Below are positions 22,128-31,632 of a stretch of DNA of 63,177 nucleotides, in pieces; within the stretch, counting starts at the first letter, position 1; each line of letters opens with the position of its first letter. The position numbers and the translations under genes were made by a program. The DNA is from UBA12088 sp041920275. Lineage in GTDB: Bacteria; Patescibacteriota; Minisyncoccia; Phycocordibacterales; UBA12088. Below the pieces are notes generated by a model. It made no database searches, was not told the DNA's origin, and worked only from the letters and a program-made list of their open reading frames with translations. The DNA lies in contig JAYRSE010000008.1 in assembly GCA_041920275.1 (NCBI GenBank), forward strand, positions 1-63,177, read 5' to 3'.

Positions 22128-25100
22128 ATGGAAGAAAAAGTGGGCATCGATGAGTCGGTGCAGGGAGCGGTCTCTGCCGGGACTGTCGTACCTGCTGCGG
22201 TCGCGAGGGTGCGTGCGTGGTCCTTGGAAGTGTGGTCTCGCGTCAAGGCGATCCGTTTCTCACGCACGACGCTTTTGTACGGACTCGCGGGTGTCGCATT
22301 TGTTGCTGTTGCCGGTGCGGGAGTGGTGTGGTACCTGCGGACTTTCCAAGACCCCGCATGGTACGCGTACAGCGAAGTGTACCGTTTGGTGCCCGAGACC
22401 GTGTCGGCAAGTGCGGGCATCACCATATCACTTCCCGAAGAGGCGCCTCAGGCGACCGAGCAAGCGATCACCATCACTCCGGAGATCTCAGGTACCTTCG
22501 TCGCCTCTCATGAGGAGCGAGTACTGCGCTTTCAACCGGCCGAGCCACTCGCGGTCGGCTCATACTACACGGTCGCATTCGCGCAAGGGGACCTTGCCCT
22601 TGCGGCCGACCTCTTGGTCGTGGACGACCCGCACATCGTTTCCATTCTCCCAAGTGCGGATGCGGAAGTGCACGAAGCTACGGAAGTATCGGTCATCTTC
22701 AACCGCCCCATGGTGCCGATCTCTTCACGGGCGATCATGGATGAGGAAGCCGTGCCGGTGCGCCTCGAACCCTCCGTGCCGGGTACGTGGCAGTGGAAGA
22801 GCACGCGTCTCTTGCAGTTCACCCCCGAGGAGGACCTGGTGCGCGGTACGACATACACCGTTACCGTGAACGAGGGGTTCCGCTCGCTCGACGGGGTTGC
22901 GGTGCCCGGCTTCTCGCATTCTTTCACCACGCGCACCCTGAAGCATGAAGCGCCACCCTCCACGGTGCGTTTTGATTCGCCGCTTGAGATCGTGTTCAAC
23001 CAGGAGGTGGACCTGTCACGCACCGCAGCGGAGGTGAAGCTGTTTCGGAACGGAGAGGAAGTGGAGCCGATCGTGTCGTACGCAAGTGTGGAAGAGGAGG
23101 GAAAGGGACTGTTCGGTCTCACACTTTTCAGTCGGGGTGGCAAGGTGGACAAGACGCGCCTGTGGGTGCGCCCCAAAGAGGACATGCATGGACGAGAAGG
23201 GTTCTGGGATTTCGGGCAAACGTACGACCTTTCCATCCCGAACCAGTATCCGGCCGAAGGCGACATCGTGAACGAAGAGGGCATCACCTGGAACTATGCG
23301 ATACCCGAGGTACTTTCTTCGCTCGCCGCCGTTTCGAAACGTTCCGATCATGTGGAGCCCATGTTCTTCGATCCCGAGGGTGAGCTGGTGGCCACATTCT
23401 TTGAGCCCATCGACCTTGCGCGTACGAAACTTTTGCTCGAAGGTGTGCGTCATGTCGCCTATGGTACGGAATGCAGAACGACCGAAGAGGGGAGGTCGAT
23501 CATGGACCCTGAAAGCGGCACGTGCGTGACGCAAGAGAACAAGAAGGAGCTTCGGATCACGGTTGACCCTTCCGCCTATCCGCGTGGAAAAGAGACGACC
23601 ATCACCTTTGAGCGCGTGGTGAGCGAGGAGGGTCTTGAGCTTGCGCGTGATCCGATCGTGGGTACGGTGCGTACGGTACCGGACCTCGTTATCTACAAAA
23701 CGGTGCCCGAAACGAGCAGTACCACCGCAGCACTCAATCGCTTTACGATATGCTCCAACACTCCGCTTGCGCGCCCCGAGTCGATGCGCGACATGTTCCG
23801 CACCGAGGGGTATGTCGTGTATCCCGATCGACCGTGGCGCCCGTCCTATCGTGTCTCATGGCACCAAGATAGCTGCAACATCGGTGAATTCGAAACAAGT
23901 GTCGAGTATGGTCTTCACCCTGAGCGCGGTTATGAGTTTGCGCTTTCGATCACCGATGCGTTCGGTGCGCGGTATTCAGGAGATGTGCGCTTCACCACGA
24001 GAGCGGTGCCGAGCATATACACGCGTTTTCACAACATGCAGAAGTGGTACAACGTGACCGTGCCCGGCAAGACCCGACTCACCTACGCGGTCGAAAATCT
24101 GCCCGCGGTTGCCGTACAGGTGTGCAAGGTTTCACCGGAGACGATGTTGCGCGTGCTCGATGGCCTCGCTCTGGGCAACAAGTTTCCCGATGCCACGCTG
24201 TGCGAGTCCTCCCGTTTGGTCCCGATCGACCTGCCGGATACATACTGGGTCAACAACTATTTCCACTTCGATATCAAGGATCACGTTGAGGACGTACGTG
24301 GGCACTACATCCTCACCTTCACGCACGCGAATTTCCGAGACGAGCGGGGTGTCCAGCGGTACGACCACACGCTCCTTTCCGTTTCCAACCTCACTGTGGG
24401 AGAAAAAAGCGCACAACGCAACTCATGGGGTGAGACCAGTGCGCGCATCTCCGAAAGCACCGCGCGCGATCTCTACTGGGTGCTCGGTGCGAACACGCTC
24501 GATCCCATCTTTGGAGCACAGGTCACTTCGTATGTGGCGGGAATCGAAGAAGAGGAGAACACGCGTGGGGTGCTCACTCGGCATGCACAGGGCACGACCG
24601 ACAGCGATGGTGTCGCGCGTTTGCAAGCGGTTAAGAACACCCGCGGGGCGGTTGTCAGGTTCGGAGGTGACACTGCCGTCGTGTCCGCACGCACTGACAC
24701 GCTCATGCGAGCGTGGGGGTCGAGTGGAGAGTTGCGCACGTACCTCTATACCGACCGTCCGATCTATCGACCGGGAGACAGCGTGCATGTGCGCGGTATC
24801 GACCGAGTCGGTTCCGATCAGAAATGGCAGGTGACCGAAGGGTACACGACCACGCTCAAGGTCATCGATAGCAGAGGTGAGGCCATACACACCGAGCCGC
24901 TCACCGTGTCGCGCTACGGTACGTTCGACACCACCGTTACACTTCCCGCGGACGCTTCGCTCGGCGGGTATTCAATCCAAACGTCCGACAACGGGTACGG
25001 GTGGTTCGAAGTCGAGGAGTATGCTCCCGCGCCATTCAAGGCGGAGGTGACTCCGGTCGAGGCGGAGTACGTTGCGGGAGACAAGGCCATCTTCGACCTT

Positions 25101-28100
25101 TCCGCACGCTACTACTTTGACATGCCGGTCGCGGATGCCTCGGTCGAGTACACCGTACTCGCTCAAGACTACCACTTCGATCGGTATGTCGATGAGTACT
25201 TCAGTTTCGGCAAGGGTTGGTACTCATGCTATTGGTGCGGGTACGGTGACTCGTTCATTACCCGAGGTACGGTCACTTTGGATGCGGAAGGTGCGGGGCG
25301 TGTGGAGGTACCGCTCGATTTCGCGATGCAGTTCGAGAACCCTGACAAGGAAGGCAGTAAGGTCTATACACTCATCGCTCGCGTGACCGATCGAAGTGGC
25401 AAGCAGATCGCGGCACAGAATTCGGTGATCGTACATCGTGGCGAGTACTACCTGGGAGCCAAGGTGGAGCCGTATGTGCTGGGTGCGGGGCAGGACGCCA
25501 AGATCCGTGTAAAGAGCGTTGACACCCAAGGCAAGCCGGTATCGCTCGACGGTGTTTCCCTTACCGTGTTTCGCTCCACGTGGGAGTCCTTCAAGCGGCG
25601 AGAAGTGGATGGTGGATACTACTGGCACTCCGAAGAAGTGCGCACGCCGGTCTTTACCGAGCGGGTGCGTACCGACAAAGACGGCAACGCATCCGTCACT
25701 CGCTCATTAACGGAGCCCGGTTCCTATGTGGTCACGGTCGAGCGCGTCGACAGTAAAAAGAATCCGATCCAAGCCGAAACGAGTTTCTATGTGTGGGGCG
25801 AGGGTGATGTGTCCGTGCGACCGATGAACAACGAGTCGCTCACGGTGGTCGCCGACCGTCCTTCGTACCGTTCGGGGGAGGAAGCGACCATTCTTGCGGA
25901 GTCGCCGTTTTCTCGCGGTCGCGCACTGGTCACGGTCGAGCGAGGTGATATCTACCAGCACTGGAGCGTGCCGGTTTCGGGTGGTTTTGTGCGACAGACC
26001 ATTCCGCTTGTTCCCTCGTACACACCCACCGTACACGCATCGGTCCTTTTGGTGGGTCCGGGCCCCGAGGTAAAGTATGGCAGCATACCTTTGCAGGTGA
26101 ACACCGACGAATACACCCTTGGGGTCGAAGCGACTCCCGACAAACGCGCCTACCTGCCCGGCGAGGATGTGGTGCTTACCGTTCGCACCAAAGACGCGAA
26201 GGGTGCGCCCGTCTCGGCGGAGGTGTCTCTTGCGGTCGTTGATCTTTCCGTTCTTGCACTTGTGGGAAATCCGAAAAAAGACCCGGTCGGTTTCTTCTAT
26301 GGCGGAGTGCCACTCGGTATATCGACCGCACACAGCGCAAAGAACATGCTTGTCGAGATGGACATACCGGCGGGCACCAAAGGTGGTGGCGGTGGCGAGG
26401 ACCTCGAGCGTCGTAAGCGGGGTGAGTTCAAAGACACGGCCCACTGGAGTGCGCGGGTGGTCACGAATGAAGCGGGTGAGGCGACCGTGCGCTTCACGCT
26501 GCCCGACAATCTCACCACCTGGCAGGTCGAGTCGCTCGGGGTCACTCCGGATACGCGTCTCGGGGTGCACTACACCGAGTTCACCAGCAAAAAGCGCCTT
26601 ATGGCCATACCGATACGTCCGCGCTTCGTGGTGCCCGGCGATACGCTTTCGCTCGGGATGCAGATCATGAACAACACCGATGAGTCGGTAACGGTACGAG
26701 CGCGCATCACCTCGAACACGCTTACCGTGCGAGACGCCGAAGAGCGTACCGTGCGTGTGCCGGCCGGTGGTCAAGAGATCGCTTACTTCGACACAGAGGC
26801 ACCGGTCGACTATGATCAGGGTTCGCATACGGTCACGTTCCATGCGGTTTCGGATGGTACCGAGGATGTGGTGGAAGGGGTGATACCGATTCGCTCCACG
26901 GGTGCCTACGAGGTGACCGCGACCGCGGGGATGACGAGCGGCACGTCGGTGACCGAGTCGGTGTACGTGCCGAGTTACGCACTTGCAGGCAGAGGTGAGC
27001 TCACTGTGCAAGCGCAGGCCACGCTCGTGGGCTCGCTCCTCTCCGTGGTGAAGCACATGGCCGAGTACCCGTACGGATGCAGCGAGCAGATCGCAAGTCG
27101 ACTCGCTTCGCTTTCGACGATCACGCATGTCGGCGCACTTTTCGGCAAAGACGCAATGCAGATGGCGGATACGGTCGTGTTCGGCACCACGACCTACTCG
27201 CTCGATGAGGCGGTGCGTGCGGGGCTGCGTGAGCTTCTGGGGAGGCAGCGGTACGACGGAGGCTTCTCGTTCTATGTGGGCACCGACGCGAGTGTGCACC
27301 TCACGGTCGAGGTGCTCTCCGCGCTTACGGTCGTGCGTGACGCCGGCTACGAGGTGCCCGATCAAGTGTTTGCTCGAGGTGCGGCGTATGTGGTGCGTGA
27401 GATCACCGAGGAAGGATGGACGCTTGATGACCCCGACACGCTCGCGCGGGTCGTATACGCGCTTTCTTCACCCTATGTGCCCGCAAAAGAGCGAGTACCA
27501 TTCGTCTCTCATGTCGAAAAGCTTGCTCGAGACCCACTTGCGATGGAGCGTTTGAACACGCTCGCACTCGGGTATCTCACACTTGCGACAGGTAAGGCAC
27601 CGTACCGGAAAGAGATCGCCGATCTGTTCTTCAAGACGCTTGAGAACCGCTTGGTCATTGACGCGCGCGGAGCGTACGTGAAGGGACTGCGTGACGAGAC
27701 ATACAGTTGGTTCGAGAGCAATGAAAAGAACACCGCACTGTTCGTGCTTGCGGTTGCGGAGCGGGGAGGTGAACATGTCGCGCTCGAAAATACGCTCCGT
27801 TGGCTCAAGCGCGGCCTGCGAGACGAAGGTGGGTGGGGCTCGACCAATACGACCGCAAGTGTCCTCAATGCCGCGGTGCGGCTCGCACAGGTGCGTAAAG
27901 AGCATACCGCCGTGTTCGACATGGTGCTCACCAAGAACGTGACGGAGGCCGCTCGGTATTCGGTGGGGCCCGCGACCCTCATGGGTACCCTCACCCACGC
28001 CTTCCCGCTCGACATCTTCGCGCGCAATCGTATCGAGCGTGTTTCACTCCGCAAGGAAGGGGAAGCCGGTGCTGGCAGTATGTACTACGAGATGCAGCTA

Positions 28101-28628
28101 CGGTACATGCTGCCTCCCGACCTGTTGCCGCCACGTGACGAGGGCTTTACTGTGGAGCGTGCGCTCTATGCACGCAATGGCGAGGTGGTGCGCAAAGCGA
28201 ACGTGGGTGAATTGGTGACGGGAAAGGTGACTGTCACGGTGCCGCGCGTGTCCCGTGCGGTGTCGCTCGAGAGCTTTGTACCCGCCGGCTTTGAGATCGT
28301 GAATGTGCGTTATGCGACCGAAGAGGGAAGAGATCTTGCGTTCGACGAGGACGGCAAACCCATACGGAAGCCCGACGAGCCGTGGTGGGCGTACATGGAG
28401 CCCAGGAGCGGACCGCGCGCGTTTCCAGTCACGTACGAAGAGCTTCACGACGATCGCGCATTCGTCTTTGCTGAGGAGGTGCGCCCTGGTATCTATGTCT
28501 ACGAGTACACGCTCCGTGCACTGGTACCCGGCATCTACCGACACAAGCCCGCGACCGTGAGCGAGATGTACACGCCGGAGGTCTTTGGCCGGAGCGATGC
28601 GGGTACGTTCGAGATAGTCGAGCCGTAG
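22128..28628 (+). CDS. Alpha-2-macroglobulin family protein
   Basis: A 2166-residue membrane-anchored bacterial alpha-2-macroglobulin, which traps proteases that attack the envelope. A cytoplasmic start of about 45 residues is followed by a transmembrane helix (49-70) and many MG-type beta domains (TEVSVIFNRPMVP, YTDRPIYRPGDSVHVRGI, PDKRAYLPGEDVVLTVRTKD). The A2M bait/thioester half is clear: HWSARVVTNEAGEATVRFTLPDNLTTWQVESLGVT, and the thioester motif EYPYGCSEQIASRL with Cys at about residue 1651 and the Gln partner, so the covalent trap should be active. Then the alpha-6/6 barrel (DGGFSFYVGTDASVHLTVEVL, GGWGSTNTTASVLNAAV) and the receptor-binding-like end. Unlike lipoprotein forms, it has a transmembrane anchor. 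Penicillin-binding protein 1C lies 3 kb away. Confidence 0.95.
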   Translation: MEEKVGIDESVQGAVSAGTVVPAAVARVRAWSLEVWSRVKAIRFSRTTLLYGLAGVAFVAVAGAGVVWYLRTFQDPAWYAYSEVYRLVPETVSASAGITISLPEEAPQATEQAITITPEISGTFVASHEERVLRFQPAEPLAVGSYYTVAFAQGDLALAADLLVVDDPHIVSILPSADAEVHEATEVSVIFNRPMVPISSRAIMDEEAVPVRLEPSVPGTWQWKSTRLLQFTPEEDLVRGTTYTVTVNEGFRSLDGVAVPGFSHSFTTRTLKHEAPPSTVRFDSPLEIVFNQEVDLSRTAAEVKLFRNGEEVEPIVSYASVEEEGKGLFGLTLFSRGGKVDKTRLWVRPKEDMHGREGFWDFGQTYDLSIPNQYPAEGDIVNEEGITWNYAIPEVLSSLAAVSKRSDHVEPMFFDPEGELVATFFEPIDLARTKLLLEGVRHVAYGTECRTTEEGRSIMDPESGTCVTQENKKELRITVDPSAYPRGKETTITFERVVSEEGLELARDPIVGTVRTVPDLVIYKTVPETSSTTAALNRFTICSNTPLARPESMRDMFRTEGYVVYPDRPWRPSYRVSWHQDSCNIGEFETSVEYGLHPERGYEFALSITDAFGARYSGDVRFTTRAVPSIYTRFHNMQKWYNVTVPGKTRLTYAVENLPAVAVQVCKVSPETMLRVLDGLALGNKFPDATLCESSRLVPIDLPDTYWVNNYFHFDIKDHVEDVRGHYILTFTHANFRDERGVQRYDHTLLSVSNLTVGEKSAQRNSWGETSARISESTARDLYWVLGANTLDPIFGAQVTSYVAGIEEEENTRGVLTRHAQGTTDSDGVARLQAVKNTRGAVVRFGGDTAVVSARTDTLMRAWGSSGELRTYLYTDRPIYRPGDSVHVRGIDRVGSDQKWQVTEGYTTTLKVIDSRGEAIHTEPLTVSRYGTFDTTVTLPADASLGGYSIQTSDNGYGWFEVEEYAPAPFKAEVTPVEAEYVAGDKAIFDLSARYYFDMPVADASVEYTVLAQDYHFDRYVDEYFSFGKGWYSCYWCGYGDSFITRGTVTLDAEGAGRVEVPLDFAMQFENPDKEGSKVYTLIARVTDRSGKQIAAQNSVIVHRGEYYLGAKVEPYVLGAGQDAKIRVKSVDTQGKPVSLDGVSLTVFRSTWESFKRREVDGGYYWHSEEVRTPVFTERVRTDKDGNASVTRSLTEPGSYVVTVERVDSKKNPIQAETSFYVWGEGDVSVRPMNNESLTVVADRPSYRSGEEATILAESPFSRGRALVTVERGDIYQHWSVPVSGGFVRQTIPLVPSYTPTVHASVLLVGPGPEVKYGSIPLQVNTDEYTLGVEATPDKRAYLPGEDVVLTVRTKDAKGAPVSAEVSLAVVDLSVLALVGNPKKDPVGFFYGGVPLGISTAHSAKNMLVEMDIPAGTKGGGGGEDLERRKRGEFKDTAHWSARVVTNEAGEATVRFTLPDNLTTWQVESLGVTPDTRLGVHYTEFTSKKRLMAIPIRPRFVVPGDTLSLGMQIMNNTDESVTVRARITSNTLTVRDAEERTVRVPAGGQEIAYFDTEAPVDYDQGSHTVTFHAVSDGTEDVVEGVIPIRSTGAYEVTATAGMTSGTSVTESVYVPSYALAGRGELTVQAQATLVGSLLSVVKHMAEYPYGCSEQIASRLASLSTITHVGALFGKDAMQMADTVVFGTTTYSLDEAVRAGLRELLGRQRYDGGFSFYVGTDASVHLTVEVLSALTVVRDAGYEVPDQVFARGAAYVVREITEEGWTLDDPDTLARVVYALSSPYVPAKERVPFVSHVEKLARDPLAMERLNTLALGYLTLATGKAPYRKEIADLFFKTLENRLVIDARGAYVKGLRDETYSWFESNEKNTALFVLAVAERGGEHVALENTLRWLKRGLRDEGGWGSTNTTASVLNAAVRLAQVRKEHTAVFDMVLTKNVTEAARYSVGPATLMGTLTHAFPLDIFARNRIERVSLRKEGEAGAGSMYYEMQLRYMLPPDLLPPRDEGFTVERALYARNGEVVRKANVGELVTGKVTVTVPRVSRAVSLESFVPAGFEIVNVRYATEEGRDLAFDEDGKPIRKPDEPWWAYMEPRSGPRAFPVTYEELHDDRAFVFAEEVRPGIYVYEYTLRALVPGIYRHKPATVSEMYTPEVFGRSDAGTFEIVEP

Positions 28629-28743
28629 TGGAATGGCTTCGGTCTTCGTCACGATTGACACCGTGCGTGCCGGAGTCGACCCGTCTTTCGGATGTCTTGT
28701 GGTCACTATCACCCCGGTGGACGATCGGGCGGTTTTCCGACAC

Positions 28744-28771
28744 TTGACATTTCTGAAACATGCGCTATATT
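28744..28771 (+). promoter_or_regulatory. Strong sigma-70-like promoter
   Basis: TTGACA (28744-28749), 16-bp spacer, TATATT (28766-28771), about 50 bp before the 28821 gene. Confidence 0.75.
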
Positions 28772-28820
28772 GTTGAGTGGTTGCACGCATATCGCGTGCT
28801 TTTGCGTGGAGAGGTCCACA

Positions 28821-29390
28821 ATGAAGAGCTTATCTTTTGCACTCGCCCTCTTGAGCGCAACCGCCGCTTCGGCGGAGGTGACAAAGGGGTCGTACGACGC
28901 GGAGACGTTCTGGGTCAACGCCGTCCAAGAGGATGGATGTATTCGGACGAGCACCTACGTGGTGCTGACGTTCGACAGGACCAAAAAGTCCTCAGTTCCC
29001 CCATCCCTCCTCGTTTCGCGGTACGTGGATGATACCTGCACGGGAGAGTATCTCCTCTCCGCGTACGGGATCCTGGAGAATCCTTGGACGACGCAGGGCG
29101 CAGGTGTATCCGTAACGGATATGGTCCAAGTCGAGGGAATGATGAGTGGTGACGCCACATACAGCATGGAAGTCCATGTAGATCTCACATGGACCGGCGC
29201 TTCCAACAAGGAACGGTGGTGGTCAAACTCCGGATACGAAGGTGCCTGCTTCGTGAGCACCTCGACCTATGACCAGACCTCGTGGGTTGCCGACGTTTCG
29301 GGCACGGTGGACGGGTTGTCTGTCGACTCTTTCCACGCAGGGAAGACGCTGTACAATTCCTCATGGAGTGAGCGGCCGAAGAAGTGCTAG
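28821..29390 (+). CDS. Secreted hypothetical protein
   Basis: A 189-residue protein with a clean signal peptide (MKSLSFALALLSATAASA, cleavage before EV) and a mature beta-rich, Thr/Ser/Tyr/Trp-rich domain with four to five cysteines (EDGCIRTS, DDTCTGEY, EGACFVS, C-terminal KKC) that could form disulfides via the DsbA-like system. No family recognised. It has its own strong promoter and terminator, so it is expressed alone. Confidence 0.8.
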   Translation: MKSLSFALALLSATAASAEVTKGSYDAETFWVNAVQEDGCIRTSTYVVLTFDRTKKSSVPPSLLVSRYVDDTCTGEYLLSAYGILENPWTTQGAGVSVTDMVQVEGMMSGDATYSMEVHVDLTWTGASNKERWWSNSGYEGACFVSTSTYDQTSWVADVSGTVDGLSVDSFHAGKTLYNSSWSERPKKC

Positions 29391-29401
29391 GCCGCAAAGG
29401 G

Positions 29402-29428
29402 AAAGCGGGTCGTTTGACCCGCTTTTTT
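29402..29428 (+). terminator. Terminator of the 28821 gene
   Basis: AAGCGGGTC-GTTT-GACCCGCTT followed by TTTT. Confidence 0.9.
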
Positions 29429-29506
29429 GCGGTCCGCTTCCCATGCGAGTGCCGCAAAGCTCGAGGTATGTGCCCAATCTGACGGCTTCATATACAAAAG
29501 CAATTT

Positions 29507-30786
29507 TTACCGATTCGTGGCGTTCTTACGCAGCTTTGCGGTCAAGACGGTATTTCGCTCCGTCAGATCGCATGTCCGCTCGATCGAATCTTCGTAAGAG
29601 CCCGTACTGAGGACCGAGAATATGACATGTCCGAGCGCATTCTCTGTGAACATGAGGAGCGGAGCGGGTTTCTCGATGTTTGGACTCTTATATACGATCG
29701 GAGCGGGCGCATCACAGTACGTGGCGAGGGCGTCTACGTGCGCTCTCCAGTACTGCGCAAAAAGCGCAACGGTCTCGTTCGGCCTGAGGTGGTAGGGTTT
29801 ATTTGCCAACAGGTACCATGGTAATGCGGTATCGCACTCATCTATCAAAACTTCGTCACATACGGCATCCCGCGCAGATCTTGGGTTGCTGTTCATTGTA
29901 AGGGTATTGCGCATGAAAACGTATTCGCTTTGGAACGCGTTCTTGAGTCCGGATGTGATGGAGTCTGCAATTTCGGAGCGTTGCAGTACTTCCGCCAATG
30001 CTTCGGATGTTTGCGCGTCCACACCTCCGGCGTCAAGCCACTTTTCGATCGTGTCGTACACCACATTGTCGATCGCGGTCGCTACCAAGATACCCAAGGT
30101 CGTGGTGTTGGGGGATGCGATGTGCTTCGCGATGCGCAAGGTACCTCGATCGCACGTGCGGTGGAGGTCGCATCATTCGCCAGTTTCGCCACGTGCGCAC
30201 GAAGGAGGGAGAGGTACGTCATGTCTCGCAGTGCCCCCAGTGGACTCAAGGTGGTGTCTGCGGAAAAGGTTGCGGGATCGCTGCTTCCGGGGTCCTGATA
30301 GTACGGCGCATCGGCGATCGCTTCGAAAAATTCGAACGCTCGGGTGTTCGTTTCGAGCAAGGTGCGCACTTGCTCCATGTCGGGATCTTGCACCAGTTCC
30401 CGAAGCGGTTCACCATGAAGGCCTGTACGATCCACCTCCGCGTTGAGTTCCTCCATGAACCTCCAGCCATTCTGCTCGATCGGCACGTTGTGTACGGCCG
30501 GAACGAGGTCGCTGTCGTCGATGGGTGGAATGTCAGATGTTATGACACCGAGCAGATAGGGAAGACAATACAGAAATGCGATGGAGACGATACCGATACC
30601 GATACCATTCCGTACAAACTTTCCGGTCCGCATACCGAGTCGCTTGTTCGTGTGCTCCTCGGGCACTTGGCCGCCCGCGGGCGCGCTCTTTTCGAGGACA
30701 GAGTTTTCGATGGCAACAAGAGGGGTGTCTTGCGGAAGCATAGGTTTTGAATTGGTTTGTACACAGTTCAGTGTATCACCGCTCAT
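29507..30786 (-). pseudogene. Frameshifted membrane protein of unknown function
   Basis: Two overlapping minus-strand frames make one protein if joined by a -1 shift near 30145. The upstream frame has a cytoplasmic region, a transmembrane helix (GIGIGIVSIAFLYCLPYLLGVI), then DIPPIDDSDLVPAVHNVPIE and runs to LANDATSTARAIE; after the shift the second frame continues GTLRIAKHIASPNTTTLGIL through VVYDTIEKWLDAG to the end at 29507. Neither half makes sense alone. No slippery heptamer is visible at the junction, so a mutation or an assembly indel is more likely than programmed frameshifting. The D..P.....N.....E pattern after the helix is typical of a Parcubacteria envelope family without known function. 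The ATG at 30786 is the likeliest start; the frame is open to 30894. Confidence 0.6.
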
Positions 30787-30941
30787 TGTAAGTTGTACAT
30801 GGGGTGTGAATTGCGGGTCGCCATCGCACGCGTTTCGGTTGATAACACAGTAGGTCACGAAACCATCGCATTGTAGAATATCCGGTATTTCCAACCCATT
30901 TAAGCCCCCGCATCTTTCCGGATCGTCCGCAAGTCATGCGA

Positions 30942-30989
30942 GCACTGTGGTCCATTTATTTGCGGCCGCAACTAAATGGACCACAGTGC
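30942..30989. repeat. 17-bp perfect inverted repeat with palindromic loop
   Basis: GCACTGTGGTCCATTTA (30942-30958) pairs exactly with 30973-30989. The 14-nt loop holds TTGCGGCCGCAA, itself a perfect palindrome. There is no T-run after it, so it is not a plain terminator. It separates the promoter of the frameshifted minus gene from that of the 31134 gene. Confidence 0.85.
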
Positions 30990-31003
30990 ATTCGCTCGAA
31001 TGA

Positions 31004-31080
31004 TTGTTGGTGGGTGATACTTATGCTATATTCGTGTGCGTAAGACTCGAGCAGATTGCCCTTGCTCGGGCAATAGCTCG
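31004..31080 (+). promoter_or_regulatory. Promoter and structured 5' leader of the 31134 gene
   Basis: TTGTTG (31004-31009), 17-bp spacer, TATATT (31027-31032). The leader then holds a hairpin of CGAGC/GCTCG and ATTGCCC/GGGCAAT (31048-31080, 12 bp with small interior asymmetry), ending 53 bp before the ATG. Confidence 0.6.
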
Positions 31081-31133
31081 TTTGCTCGTATGTACATTTT
31101 CAACTTCAACCAGACAATTGATGGAGGTGGCGT

Positions 31134-31475
31134 ATGCCTTTTGGTTCCCCAAACACGCCCAGTGAGTTCGATGGAACAAATAAAGGTGATTGGTTCTTCG
31201 CAGACATGTTCGGTATGTTCCACACGTGGTGGGTGATGTTAGTGTTTATCCTTGCCATCATGTGGATACTTGAGATCCTGACCGGTATTTCGCTTTTAAC
31301 GCATGTTTCGAGCATATACAACCTCATCAAGGAACGATTGGGTCCGGACTGGGCGTTTACCGTCATGTTCTTCATAACGGTAATCCCACCCTTCATACTG
31401 GTCTTCGTGCTCCGTCGAAACTTTTTCGTGATTGGAGCACGACGGCAGTTCGGGTATTTTTCTCGCTGGCCCTGA
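31134..31475 (+). CDS. Small two-helix membrane protein
   Basis: A 113-residue protein with a good ribosome-binding site (GGAGGTGG, 4-5 nt before the ATG). Aromatic N terminus (GDWFFADMFGMFHTWW), helix WVMLVFILAIMWILEILTG, a short loop, helix FTVMFFITVIPPFILVFVL, and a basic C-terminal tail. Not recognised. A strong promoter, leader hairpin and terminator define it as one unit. Confidence 0.7.
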   Translation: MPFGSPNTPSEFDGTNKGDWFFADMFGMFHTWWVMLVFILAIMWILEILTGISLLTHVSSIYNLIKERLGPDWAFTVMFFITVIPPFILVFVLRRNFFVIGARRQFGYFSRWP

Positions 31476-31504
31476 AAGCCACAAAAGTGGCAAGCACAAC
31501 CGCA

Positions 31505-31535
31505 AGCCCCTGGTCTAACCACCCGGGGCTCTTTT
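31505..31535 (+). terminator. Terminator of the 31134 gene
   Basis: AGCCCC (31505-31510) pairs with GGGGCT (31525-31530), then CTTTT. Confidence 0.6.
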
Positions 31536-31632
31536 CAAACCACAACATCCCTTGTAGTTGCGTGAGTTTGAATGGATGGTTCCGCGCAATTTGCATATGC
31601 ACCGGTGTCCTTATCGAAGCGTATCGGTTTTT

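Noticed and set aside
25707..27365. A 552-codon minus-strand frame inside the alpha-2-macroglobulin gene
   Set aside because: It is antisense to a well-identified domain, rich in His/Arg as expected of a GC-rich shadow frame.
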